Assembly (NCBI RefSeq): GCF_904849725.1
Contig: NC_058518.1
Coordinates: 415,593,081-415,657,080, forward strand
Length of the DNA stretch: 64,000 bases
Source of the DNA: Hordeum vulgare subsp. vulgare
Lineage: Eukaryota > Streptophyta > Magnoliopsida > Poales > Poaceae
Direction of reading: 5' to 3'
The position numbers were made by a program, and so were the translations under genes. Of this stretch, positions 46,911 through 58,042 are shown one piece after another; within the stretch, counting starts at the first letter, position 1, and the number at the start of each line of letters is the position of its first letter. The notes under the pieces are model-generated. The model ran no database searches and was not told the DNA's origin. It was given only the letters and a program-made list of their open reading frames with translations.

Positions 46911-47154
46911 TGTTAAACATAACAATCCTTGGCGTATACGGCAGGAGGATCTACCACAATCGAAGGAGGAGTAGTTAGACAAGATAGATATTTATGTAAT
47001 CTTTATCTTCTCTTATTTGTTGTTTCCTTCTCCTCCAAGTTGTACTCCTAAAATATCTTCCAACAACCTGTACGTGTATTGGGCTCGCACCCCATCTATT
47101 TAACACGCATCACGTCGGCCAGGAAGGCTAAAACGTTTCCCGCATTGTCGCACA
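46911..47154 (+). repeat. 5' LTR of element D
   Basis: Starts tgttaaacataacaatcc, ends gtcgcaca. Followed at once by the primer-binding site. Confidence 0.92.
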
Positions 47155-47167
47155 TGGTATACAGAGC
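47155..47167 (+). other. Primer-binding site of element D
   Basis: tggtatacagagc, one inserted base away from the initiator tRNA-Met site TGGTATCAGAGC. Confidence 0.75.
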
Positions 47168-47221
47168 AATCTTCCTTCATCAATTTAGCTAATCCATCAC
47201 CACCCAAAGTGCACATTAGCC

Positions 47222-47480
47222 ATGTCTTCCTCCACCTCCCACCAGCCGATGCTCAGTGTTGGAGTCCCGGAGAAGCTCTCTCGCACCAACTATGTTCCGT
47301 GGCGAACACAGATCACGCCGCAGCTGCGGGGTGCCGACGTCTTCCACTACATCGACGACACGACGCCCGAACCGGCTAAAGTCCTGGTCACCAAGGACAT
47401 CGCCGGGAAGAAGACCTCTGAGCCGAATCCCCTTCATCCGACCTGGGTGAGGGAGGACCAGCATGTCCTCGGATACCTGT
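47222..47480 (+). pseudogene. gag: gag N-terminus of element D, cut by element E
   Basis: The ATG at 47222 opens a frame of about 86 codons (MSSSTSHQPMLSVGVPEKLS, then YVPWRTQITPQLRG and VREDQHVLGYLLL). It shows the copia Gag opening in which a 'W...' core follows a short variable lead. At 47481 the LTR of element E begins, so the last residues of the apparent frame (GNVA) come from E. The Gag frame resumes at 56494, where CTC CAA AAC CTC TCT continues the same coding sense. Confidence 0.85.
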
Positions 47481-49670
47481 TGTTGGGTAACGTAGCATAA
47501 ATTCAAAATTTTCCTACGCCATATTTAGATCTTCCTGTGGAGAGACCAGCAACAAGAGAGGGGTGAGTGCATCTTCATACCTTTGAAGATCGCTAAGCGG
47601 AAGCGTTGCTAGAACGCGGTTGATGGAGTCGTACTCGCGGGATTCAGATCGCGGTGTGATTCCGATCTAGTGCCGAACCACGTCACCTCCGCGTTCAACA
47701 CACGTGCAGCCCGGTGACGTCTCCTGCACCTTGATCCAGCAAGGAGGAGGGAGAGGATGGGGAATATCTCCGGCAGCACGACGGCGTGGTGTCGATGGAG
47801 AGACGAGGTCTTCCGGTAGGGCTTTGCCAAGCACCGTGGGGGGAGGAGGAAGGAGGGGAGCAGGGCTGCGCTGAGGGAGAGAAGAAACGGTGTGCAAAAC
47901 AGCCCCAAACCCCTAGTATATATAGGAGGAGGGGAGGGGGTGCCACCCCTAGGGTTCCCACCCTAGATGGTGCGGCAGCCCCCTAGATGGGAGGTGCGGC
48001 GGCCAGGGCAAGGGGAGGGGGTGGCGCACCCCTAGGTGGGCCTTAGGCCCACCAGCGCCTAGGGTTCCCCCTCTCCACCTCCTGCACCTTGGGCCCCTTG
48101 TGGGTGGCGCACCAGCACACTTTGGGCTGGTTTCCCTCCACCTTTTGGCCCACGCTACCTCTTGGGCCTGGTGGCCCCTCCCGGTGGTCCCGGTACGCTA
48201 TCGGTGACGCCTGAAACATTTCCGGTGTCCAAAACCATCCATCCTATATATCAATCTTTACCTTCGGACCATCCCGGAGCTCCTTGTGATGTCCGGGATC
48301 TCATCCGGGACTCCAAACAACTTTCGGTAACCTCGTATAACATTTCCCTATAACCCTAGCGTCATCGAACCTTAAGTGTGTAGATCCTACGGGTTTGGGA
48401 AACATGCAGACATGACCGAGATGCTCTCCGGCCAATAACCATCAGCGGGATCTGGATACCCATGGTGGCTCCCACATGTTCCACGATGTCAAGGATTCAA
48501 TCAATCCCGTATACAATTCCCTTTGTTTGTCGGTATAGAACTTGCCCGAGATTCGATCGTCGGTATACCTATACCTTGTTCAATCTCGTTACCGGTAAGT
48601 CTCTTTACTCGTTCCGTAGCACGTCATCGTGTGACTAACTCCTTAGTCACATGAGCTCGTGATGATATTCTACCGAGTGGGCCCAGAGATACCTCTCCGT
48701 CACACGGAGTAACAAATCCCGATCTTGATTCGTACCAACCCAATAGACACTTTCAGAGGTACCCGTAGTGCACCTTTATAGTCACCCAGTTACGTTGTGA
48801 CGTTTGATACACCCAAAGCACTCCTATGGTATCCGTCACCCTGTGCATTTGGGTACCCGAACCCGAACCCGAACCGAATTACCCGAATTGTCGGGTAATT
48901 CGGGTATCGGGTAAGGGTTCGGTTCTCATTTCTTGACTATTTGGTTTTCGGGTTCGGGTTCTAGTGTGGAAAACCCGAAATACCCATACTACCCAAATTA
49001 TTCATACTGTCCAAAAATTTCATGTTATTATTACATTAACTTGTTACCCATACTAATTAAAATACTCATATTACCAAAAATACCCCTACTATCCGAGTTA
49101 TTCATATCAAAAGTTGATGTATGCTCAGAATATTTTGGGTATTTTGGGTACCCGAATTACCCGAACCGAAATTTTGGGTAATTTGGGTTCGGGTATTTAT
49201 TTGACAGAAATAATTTTGGTTCCCATTTTCGAATACCCGAATTACCCATAAACCGAACTACCCGAACCGAAATAACCAAAATACCCGAATGCCCAGGCTG
49301 AGGTATCCGGTAGTTGCACAATCTCACGGTCGAAGGAAAAGACACTTGACATTAGAAAAGATTTAGCATACGAACAATACGATCTAGTGCTATGCTTAGG
49401 ATTGGGTCTTGTCCATCACATCATTCTCCCAATGATGTGATCCCGTTATCAATGACATCTAATGTCCATGATCAGGAAACCATGATCATCCATTGATCAA
49501 CGAGCTAGCCAACTAGAGGCTTGCTAGGGACACATTGTGATCTATTTATTCGCACATGTATTACTGTTTCTTGTTAATACAATTATAGCATGAACAATAG
49601 ACGATTATCATGAACAAGGAAATATGATAATAACCATTTTATTATTGCCTCTAGGGCATATTTCCAACAG
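47481..49670 (-). repeat. 3' LTR of element E, carrying a MITE
   Basis: 2190 bp including the 466-bp MITE and its 8-bp duplication. The remaining 1716 bp match the sister LTR (54719-56493) apart from small gaps near 48180 and 48485. TATA box at 47917-47924. Confidence 0.92.
48836..49301. mobile_element. hAT-type MITE built of cgggta/acccga words
   Basis: 466 bp with ends tcaccctgtgcatttgggta and, complemented, tcagcctgggcattcgggta (4 mismatches in 20). It is flanked by a perfect 8-bp duplication, ggtatccg (48828-48835 and 49302-49309). The sister LTR of E has an uninterrupted single copy at 56129-56136. Most of the interior consists of degenerate 6-8 bp words (cccgaa, ttcggg, gggtat) with dyad symmetry. 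An 8-bp duplication indicates the hAT superfamily. No coding capacity. Confidence 0.9.
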
Positions 49671-49701
49671 TCTCCCACTTGCACTAGAGTCAATAATCTA
49701 G

Positions 49702-50175
49702 TTACATTGTGATGTATCGAACACCCATAGCATTATGGTGTTGATCATGTTTTTCTCGAGGAAGAGGTTTAGTCAACGGGTCTGCAACATTCAGATCCGT
49801 ATGTACTTTACAAATCTCTATTACTCCACTCTGGACATGGTCCTGGATGGAGTTGTAGCGGCGTTTGATGTGCTTCGTCTTCCGGTGAAACCTGGACTCC
49901 TTGGCTATGGCAATGGCTCCAGTGTTATCACAGAAGAGCGTCATTGGACCCGACGCACTTGGAACCACTCCAAGGTCGGTGATGAGCTCCTTCATCGAAA
50001 TTCCTTCATGAGTTGCTTCTGAAGCAGCTATGTACTCCGCTTCACATGTAGATGCTACCACGACTTCTTGCTTGCTGCTGCACCAGCTCATTGCCCCACC
50101 ATTCAAAACATACACGTTTCCGGTCTGTGACTTAGAGTCATCCGGATCTGTGTCGAAGCTAGCATCGACGTAACC
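49702..50175 (-). pseudogene. pol: RNase H of element E
   Basis: A frame shifted relative to the RT part by a deletion at about 50190, which removed roughly 80 codons that element B has between SKT and the 'VKGYVDAS' motif. What remains is [47 protein letters not shown] and LTKPLPREKHDQHH, ending at TGA/TAA-equivalent 49702 with ...MGVRYITM. The catalytic Glu region (CEAEY) is present, but the enzyme is separated from RT. Confidence 0.82.
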
Positions 50176-50177
50176 CT

Positions 50178-51068
50178 TTACGACGAGGTCTTACTCAATG
50201 TCATACCTTGCAAAACTGGCAAGAACCCTTTCTTTGAGTTTTCCATATTGAACTTCTTCAATATCTTGTCAAGGTATGTACTTTGCGAAAGACCTATGAG
50301 GCGTCTCGATCTATCTCTATAGATCTTGATGCCTAATATGTATGAAGCTTCTCCAAGGTCCTTCATCGAAAAAATCTTGTTCAAATAGGCCTTTATGCTC
50401 TCCAACATCTCTATATTATTCCCCATCAATAATATGTCATCCACATACAGTATGAGGAAAGCTACAGAGCTCCCACTCACTTTCTTGTACAGACAGGCCT
50501 CTCCGTAAACCAGTATGAACCCAAACGCTTTAATCACCTCATTGAAGCGAATGTTCCAACTCCGAGATGCTTGCACCAGCCCATAGACGGAGCGTTGGAG
50601 CTTGCACACTTTGTTAGCACCCTTAGGGTCGACAAAACCTTCTGGTTGCATCATATACAACTCTTCCTTAAGATTCCCGTTAAGGAACGCTGTTTTGACG
50701 TCCATTTGCCAAATTACATAATCATAAAAGGCGACAATTACTAACATGATTCAGACTTATTTCAGCTTCGCTATGGGAGAGAAAGTCTCTTCGTAGTCAA
50801 CTCCTTGAATTTGTCAAAAACCCTTTGCGACAAGTCGAGCTTTATAAATGGTCACATTACCGTTTGCATCAGTCTTCTTCTTGAAGATCCATTTATTTTC
50901 TATGGCTCGCCGGTCATCGGGCAAGTCCACCAAAGTCCATACTTTGTTCTCATACATGGATCCTATCTCGGATTTCATAGCCTCAAGCCATTTGTTGGAA
51001 TCCGGGCCTGCCATTGCTTCTTCATAGTTCGAAGGTTCACCATTGTCTAACAACATGATTTCCATCAC
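50178..51068 (-). pseudogene. pol: Reverse transcriptase of element E
   Basis: The RT core is in the same frame as the integrase part but broken by stops. These are a TAG just upstream (where relatives have Trp before YGNPV), TGA at 50814-50816 after ARLVAKGF, and two more at about 50750-50765. Recognisable are [54 protein letters not shown] and the active site YVDDILLMG. The stretch ends at the deletion that removes the RT-RNase H connection. Confidence 0.85.
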
Positions 51069-51080
51069 AGGGTTGCCGTA

Positions 51081-52469
51081 CTACTCTGGTGCGGAGCATG
51101 CCCTTGTGGACCTTCGCGGTTCAGTAGTAACTTGATCCGAAGCTTCATGATCATTATCATTAACTTCCTCTTCAGTTGGTGTAGGCGCCACATGAACAAT
51201 TTCCCGCGCTGCGCTACTTTCCTGTTCGAGAGGGGGTGCAATTACCTCATCAAGTTCTACTTTCCTCCCACTTACTTCTTTCGAGAGAAACTCTTTCTCT
51301 AGAAAGGATCCGTTCTTGGCAACAAAGGTTTTACCTTCAGATCTAAGATAGAAGGTATACCCGATAGTTTCCTTAGGGTATCCTATGAATACGCATTTCT
51401 CCGCTTTGGGTTCGAGCTTCTCTGGTTGAAGTTTATTCACATAAGCATCGCAGCACCAAACTTTAAGAAACGACAACTTAGGTTTCTTGCCAAACCATAG
51501 TTCATATGGTGCCGTCTCAACGGTTTTAGACGGTGCCCTATTTAAAGTGAATGCTGCAGTTTCTAATGCATATCCCCAAAATGATAGCGGTAAGTAGGTA
51601 AGAGACATCATAGATCGTACCATATCTAATAAAGTGCGATTACGACGTTCACACACTCCGTTGCGTTGCGGTGTGCCACGCGGCGTCAGTTGTGAAACGA
51701 TTCCACACTTCCTTAGGTGTGTGCCAAACTCGTGATTCAAATATTCTCCTCCACGATCAGATCGTCGACACTTAATTTTTCTGTCACGTTGATTCTCGAC
51801 CTCACTCTGAAATTCCTTGAACTTTTCAAACGTCTCAGATTTGTGCTTCATCAAGTAGATATACCCATACCTACTCAAATCATCGGTGAGAGTGAGAACA
51901 TAACGGTAGCCACCGCGAGCTTCAACGTTCATTGGACCACACACATCAGTATGTATTATTTCCAATAAGTCGGTCGCTCTCTCCATTATTCCAGAGAATG
52001 GAGTCTTAGTCATCTTCCCCATGAGGCACGGTTCGCATGTGTCAAATGATTCAAAGTCAAGAGACTCTAATAGTCCATCAGTATGGAGCTTCTTCATGCG
52101 TTTAACACCGATATGACCAAGGCGGCAGTGCCACAAGTATGTGGGACTATCATTATCAACTTTACATCTTTTGGTACTCATACTATGAATATGTGTAACA
52201 TCACGATCGAGATTCATCAAGAATAAACCATTCACCAGCGGAGCATGACCATAAAACATATCACTATTATAAATAGAACAACCATTATTCTCTGACTTAA
52301 ATGAGTAGCCGTCTCGCATTAAGCAAGACCCTGATACAATATTCATGCTCAAAGCTGGTACTAAATAACAATTATTAAGGTTTAAAACTAATCCCGACGG
52401 TAGATGTAGAGGTAGCGTGCCGACGACGATCACATCGACCTTGGAGCCATTCCCGACGCGCATCGTCAC
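51081..52469 (-). pseudogene. pol: Protease-proximal region and integrase of element E
   Basis: 462 codons without a stop. They include the pre-integrase zinc finger (YLWHCRLGHIGVKRMKKL ... CEPCLMGK) and the integrase acids Asp (HTDVCGPM), Asp (RRSDRGGEYL) and Glu (TPQRNGVCERRN). The C-terminal domain follows, then an acidic linker ending ...STRACSAPE, closed by TAG at 51081-51083. The catalytic triad is intact. In this family the integrase inserts element cDNA with 5-bp target duplications, as seen at the flanks. Confidence 0.86.
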
Positions 52470-52505
52470 CTTGTCCTTGGCCAGTCTCCGCTTATTCCGC
52501 AGTTC

Positions 52506-53447
52506 CTACTTTGAGTTGCAAATGTGAGAAACATCACCGGCATCAAATACCCAGGAGCTACTACGAGCGATGGTAAGGTACACATCAATAACATGTATAT
52601 CGTATATACATTTAACGTTGCCGACATTCTTGTCCGCTAAGTACTTGGGGCAGTTCTGCTTCCAGTGACCATTTCCCTTGCAATAGAAGCACTCAGTCTC
52701 AGGCTTGGGTACATTCTTTTTCTTCTTCCCGGCATCTGGCTTACCGGGCGTGGCAACGGCTTTGCCGTCTTTCTTGAAGTTCTTCTTACCCTTGCCCTTC
52801 TTGAAACTGGTGGTCTTGTTGACCATCAACACTTGATGCTCTTTCTTGATTTCTACTTCTGCACACTTGAGCATCGAGTACAACTCGGGAATGATCTTCT
52901 CCATCCCTTGCATGTTGTAGTTCAGCACAAACCCTTTGTAGCTTGGCGGGAGAGACTCGAGGATTCTGTCAATTATAGCATCATCCGGAAGTTCGACTCC
53001 AAGTGAAGTCAGACGACCGTGTAACCCAAACATTTTGAGTATGTGCTCACTGATAGAACTGTTCTCCTCCATCTTACAGCTAAAGAACTTGTCGGAGACT
53101 TCATATCTCTCGACACGGGCATGAGCTTGAAAAACCAGTTTCAGCTCTTGGAACATCTCATATGCACCGTGTTGCTCAAAACGCCTTTGGAGCCCCGTTT
53201 CCAAACTGTATAACATGCCACACCTAACCAAAGAGTAGTCATCACTCCGCGTTTGCCAGACGTTCAGAATGTCCTGGGCTGCTGCGGGAGCGGGAGGGTC
53301 ACCTAGCGGCGCATCAAGGACATAAGCCTTTTTAGCTGCTTCAAGGATGAGCTTCAAGTTGCGAACCCAGTCCGCATAGTTGCTACCATCATCTTTCAGC
53401 TTGTTTTTCTCTAGGAATGCGTTGAAATTGAGGTTGACGTTGGCCAT
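52506..53447 (-). pseudogene. gag: gag and protease start of element E
   Basis: 313 codons from the ATG at 53445-53447 to TAG (52506-52508). It has the W-V-R-N-L-K-L-I block, LESLPPSYKGFVLNY, a Lys-rich linker and the zinc knuckle CFYCKGNGHWKQNC. The protease motif here reads FDAGDVSH instead of FDTGSVAH, so the key D-T-G-S is damaged (D-A-G-D). The closing TAG stands where B has CAG (Gln) in the same frame as the integrase part, so the break is a C-to-T nonsense change. Confidence 0.88.
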
Positions 53448-54718
53448 CTACAATATTTATAAAGACAACTTTTAGACTAAGTTCATGATAATTAAATTCA
53501 TTTAATCAAATTAAGTATGAACTCCCACTTAAATCGACATCCCTCTAGTCATCTAAGTGTTACATGATCCATGTTGACTAACCCGTGTCCAATCATCACG
53601 TGAGACGGACTAGTCATCATGGTGAGCAACTTCATGCTGATCGTATTCAACCATACGACTCACGTTCGACCTTTCAGTCTCTTGTATTCGAGGTCATGTA
53701 TGTACATGCTAAGCTCGTCGAGTCAACCTAGGTGTTTCGCGTGTGTAAATCTGGCTTACACCCGTTGTATGCGAATGTTAGAATCTATCACACCCGATCA
53801 TCACGTGGTGCTTCGAGACAATGATCCTTCGCAATGGTGCACACTTAGGGGAATACGTTCTCAAAATTTTAAGAGGGATCATCTTATTATGCTACCGTCG
53901 TTGTAAGCAATAAGATGAAAAACATGATATACATCACAATGCAATCATATAGTGACATGATATGGCCATTATCATCTTTGCTCTTTTGATCTCCATCTTC
54001 AGGCATTGCATGATCATCATTGTCACCGGCGTGACACCATGATCTCCATCATCATGATCTCCATGACCGTGTCTCCGTGAAGTCGTCACGCCAACTACTA
54101 CTATCACTACTACTATAGCTAACCGTTAGCAATGAAGTAAAAGTAGTAAGCACATGGTGTTGCATCGCATACAATAAATTAAGACAACTCCTATGGATCC
54201 TGCCGGTTGTCATACTCATCGACATGCAAGTCGTGAAACCTATTACAATAACATGATCATCTCATACATCATACATGAAACATCACAACTTTGGCCATAT
54301 CACATCACATGTCAAACCCTGCAAAAACAAGTTAGACGTCCTCTAATTGTTGTTGCAAGTTATACGTGGCTGATTTGGGTTTCTGGCAAGAACGCCTTCT
54401 TACCTATGTGACAGCCACAACGATGATATGCCAAAGCTATTTACCCTTCATAAGGACCCTTTTCATCAAATCCAATCCGACTAGAGTAGGATAGACAGAC
54501 ACCCGCTAGCCACCTTTATGCACGATGTGCATGTCTGTCGGTGGAACGAGTCTCACGTAAGCGTACCTATAAGGTCGGTCTGGGCCGCTTCATCCCACAA
54601 TACCGCTGGAAAAGAATAAGACTAGTAGCAGCAAGCAATTGACAAATCATCGCCCACAACCTTTTGTGTTCTACTCGTGCATAGAATCTACGCATAGAAA
54701 ACCTGGCTGTGATATCAA
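53448..54718 (-). other. Untranslated leader and primer site of element E
   Basis: About 1.27 kb with no gene, aligned in part with the leaders of A and B (shared words such as gcaaaaacaagttagacgtc and cacccgatcatcacgtgg). At the LTR border the minus strand reads ttgatatcacagcc, a decayed initiator tRNA-Met primer site. Confidence 0.65.
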
Positions 54719-56493
54719 TGTTGGGTAACGTAGCATAAATTCAAAATTTTCCTACGCCATATTCAGATCTTCCTATGGAGAGACCAGCAACGAGAGAGGG
54801 GTGAGTGCATCTTCATACCTTTGAAGATCGCTAAGCGGAAGCGTTGCTAGAACATGGTTGATGGAGTCGTACTCGCGGCGATTCAGATCGCGGTGTGATT
54901 CCGATCTAGTGCCGAACCACGGCACCTCCGCGTTCAACACACGTGCATCCCGGTGACGTCTCCCGCACCTTGATCCAGCAAGGAGGAGGGAGAGGTTGGG
55001 GAAGATCTCCGGCAGCATGACGACGTGGTGTCGATGGAGAAATGAGGTCTCCCGGCAGGGCTTCGCCAATCACCATGGGAGGAGGAGGAAGGAGGGGAGC
55101 AGGGCTGCGTCGAGGGAGAGAAGAAACGGTGTGCAAAACAGCCCCAAACCCCTAGGTATATATAGGAGGAGGGGATGGGGTGCCACCCCTAGGGTTCCCA
55201 CCCTAGGTGGTGCGGCAGCCCCCCAGATGGGAGGTGCGTCGGCCAGGGCAGGGGGAGGGGGTGGCGCACCCCTAGGTGGGCCTTAGGCCCACCAGCGCCT
55301 AGGGTTCCCCCCCTCTCCACCTCGTGCGCCTTGGGCCCCCTTGTGGGTGGCGCACCAGCCCACTTTGGGCTGGTTGCCCTCCACCTTTTGGCCCACGCTA
55401 CCTCTTGGGCCTGGTGGCCCCTCCCGGTGAACCCCCGGGACCATTTTCGGTGGTCCCGGTGGTCCCGGTACGCTACCGGTGACGCCCGAAACATTTCTGG
55501 TGTCCAAAACCATCCATCCTCTATATCAATCTTTACCTCCGAACCATTCTGGAGCTCCTCGTGACGTCCGGGATCTCATTCGGGACTCCGAACAACTTTT
55601 GGTAATGTCGTATAACATTTCCCTATAACCCTAGCGTCATCGAACCTTAAGTGTGTAGATCCTACGGGTTCGGGAAACATGCAGACATGACGGAGACGCT
55701 CTCCGGCCAATAACCATCTGCGGGATCTGGATACCCATGGTGGCTTCCACATGTTCCACGATGATCTCATCGAATGAACCACGATATCAAGGATTCAATC
55801 AATCCCGTATACAATTCCCTTTGTCTGTCGGTATAGAACTTGCCCGAGATTCGATAGTCGGTATACCTATACCTTGTTCAATCTCGTTACCGGTAAGTCT
55901 CTTTACTCGTTCCGTAGCACGTCATCGTGTGACTAACTCCTTAGTCACATTGAGCTCATGATGATGTTCTACCGAGTGGGCCCAAAGATACCTCTCCGTC
56001 ACATGGAGTGACAAATCCGGATCTTGATTCGTACCAACCCAACAAACACTTTCAGAGGTACCCGTAGTGCACCTTTATAGTCACCCAGTTATGTTGTGAC
56101 GTTTGATACACCAAAGCACTCCTACGGTATCCGGGAGTTGCACAATCTCACGGTCGAAGGAAAAGACACTTGACATTAGAAAAGCTTTAGCATACGAACA
56201 ATACGATCTAGTGCTATGCTTAGGATTGGGTCTTGTCCATCACATCATTCTCCCAATGATGTGATCCCGTTTTCAATGACATCTAATGTCCATGATCAGG
56301 AAACCACGATCATCCATTGATCAACGAGCTAGCCAACTAGAGGCTTGCTAGGGACACATTGTGATCTATTTATTCACACATGTATTACTGTTTCTTGTTA
56401 ATACAATTATAGCATGAACAATAGACGATTATCATGAACAAGGAAATATGATAATAACCATTTTATTATTGCCTCTAGGGCATATTTCCAACA
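54719..56493 (-). repeat. 5' LTR of element E
   Basis: 1775 bp, TGTTGGG...CAACA on the plus strand, uninterrupted. Confidence 0.93.
55157..55164 (-). promoter_or_regulatory. TATA box, 5' LTR of element E
   Basis: TATATATA on the minus strand, equivalent to the boxes of the other BARE1-like LTRs. It would be the core promoter of element E. Confidence 0.65.
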
Positions 56494-58042
56494 CCTGCTC
56501 CAAAACCTCTCTAAGGAGGTGCTTGTTATGGTGACTAAGATCATCACGGCGCGGGAACTCTGGGTGGCACTGGCGAGCATGTTCTTGCCGTAGTCACTTA
56601 GCCGCGTGAACAACATCTGCACTGTGCTGATCAACACACAAAAGGGAAATCAATGAGTGGCCTCCTACTTAGCCGGCATGCGAGGCTTTGCTGATGAACT
56701 CACAGCGGCCGGCAAGGCCATCCAGGATGACGAGCTCATGTCCTACATCATCCACGGGCTAGACCAAGATTACCAGCCCCTGGTCTCCGCCTTGGACGCT
56801 CGCGTCACTCCGGTAACCCTCTACGAGCTCTTTGCTATGCTTAGCAATTTTTACGAGTGCATGACACAGTACCAAAGCTCTGGTGGCGGCTTCAAGTCGT
56901 CGGCCAACTCTGCCTCCAGAGGCCGCGGCGGCGGCTCTCTCTCGCGTGGCTCTTCCCGTGGCAAGGGACGTCGTGGTGGTGGCTCTCCTTGTGGCAACTC
57001 CAAAGGACGTCACGGTGGTGGCGCCAACAGATCTCGTCCGAACATGCCTCACTGCCAAATCCGTGGCAAGCCTGGTCATACGACGAAGGACTACTGGTAC
57101 CACTACGAGGAGGATGAAGACTCCTCGCAAGATGAAGAAAAGGTTGTTGCGGCGGCCGATGGCTCCTATGGCGTAAACACAAATTGGTATGTCGATAGCG
57201 GTGCCACTAACCACATCACCAATGAGCTCGAGAAGGTCACTATGAAGGAGAAATACCATGGCAAAGACCAAATCCACACTTCCAGTGGTGAAGGTACGGG
57301 TATACATCACATTGTCTATTCAATTTTTAATACCCCTAGTCAAAAAATTCACCTTAAAAGAATCTTGCATGTTCCTCGTGCCCACAAAAATCTTCTTTCC
57401 GTTCATTGAATTGCTATCGACGATCATGTTTTTCTCGAGTTTCATCCTTATTTCTTTTTGATCAAGGATCAGGCAACGAAGAAAATTCTCTATCGCGGTA
57501 GATGTGTTCGAGGCCTCTACCCGTTGATTCCGGAGTTTCGAAGATTCAATAAGCAAGCTTGTGGTTCTATCAAGCTTTCGTCCACACGATGGCAGGATCG
57601 TTTAGGACATGCCTCTTTTTCTTTGGTTGAAAAACTACTTAGGAAAAATAAGCTCCCATTTGTTGGTGAGCGCGATGTTACAACTATTTGTGATTCCTGT
57701 CAATGTGCTAAGAGTCATGAGTTACCTTATCCCATATCTACTAGTGTCTCTACCAAGCCTTTGCCATTAATTTTTTCTGATGTGTGGGGCCCTGCTCCCT
57801 CCTCTGTTGGTAGACAGACGTATTATGTGAGTTCTATAGATGACTATAGCAAATTCTCATGAATCTATCTTCTTAAGAAAAGGTCCGATGTGTTTCAAGT
57901 TTTTCAAAACTTTCAAGCACCCGTTGAAAGAAAGTTTGACGGTAAGATCATAGTTGTTCAATCTGATTGGGGAGGGGAATATGAGAATCTCAATTCCTTC
58001 TTCCAACATCTCGACATATCTCATCATGTGTCTTATCCACAT
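56494..58042 (+). pseudogene. gag: gag, protease and integrase core of element D
   Basis: A single frame continuing the Gag begun at 47222, with stops at about 56593 (TAG), 56654 (TGA), 57407 (TGA) and 57860 (TGA where Trp is expected before IYLL). Gag has ASYLAGMRGFADEL and a Gly/Arg/Ser-rich segment. The knuckle has lost two of four ligands: CQIRGKPGHTTKDY has Arg and Tyr where Cys is expected. Protease DSGATNHIT is intact. The pre-integrase finger is present (DRLGHASF ... CDSCQCAKSH), followed by integrase Asp (FSDVWGPAP) and Asp ([10 protein letters not shown]). Integrase is cut off at HAHQQ by an internal deletion, so the catalytic Glu is missing. Confidence 0.87.

Larger units (their letters stand above)
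47481..56493 (-). mobile_element. Element E: BARE1/Angela-type Ty1-copia nested in gag of D
   Basis: Minus-strand element of 9.0 kb: 5' LTR 54719-56493, leader 53448-54718, gag 53447-52506, pol 52469-49702, polypurine tract about 49672-49683, 3' LTR 47481-49670. The flanks cctgt/cctgc give a 5-bp target site with one mismatch. LTR ends are TGTTGGG...CAACA, and the LTR start (on its own strand tgttggaaatatgccctag) is that of Angela-type elements. gag and pol carry at least five nonsense changes and one deletion, so it is inactive. Its 3' LTR was later hit by a MITE (48836-49301). Confidence 0.94.

Noticed and set aside
48850..49300. cccgaa/ttcggg repeats as telomere-like or centromeric DNA
   Set aside because: The words are not the plant telomere repeat, and the block is bounded by inverted ends and an 8-bp duplication, so it is a MITE.
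56759..57310. 183-codon minus-strand frame
   Set aside because: Antisense to the gag-protease frame of element D, whose motifs are unmistakable.
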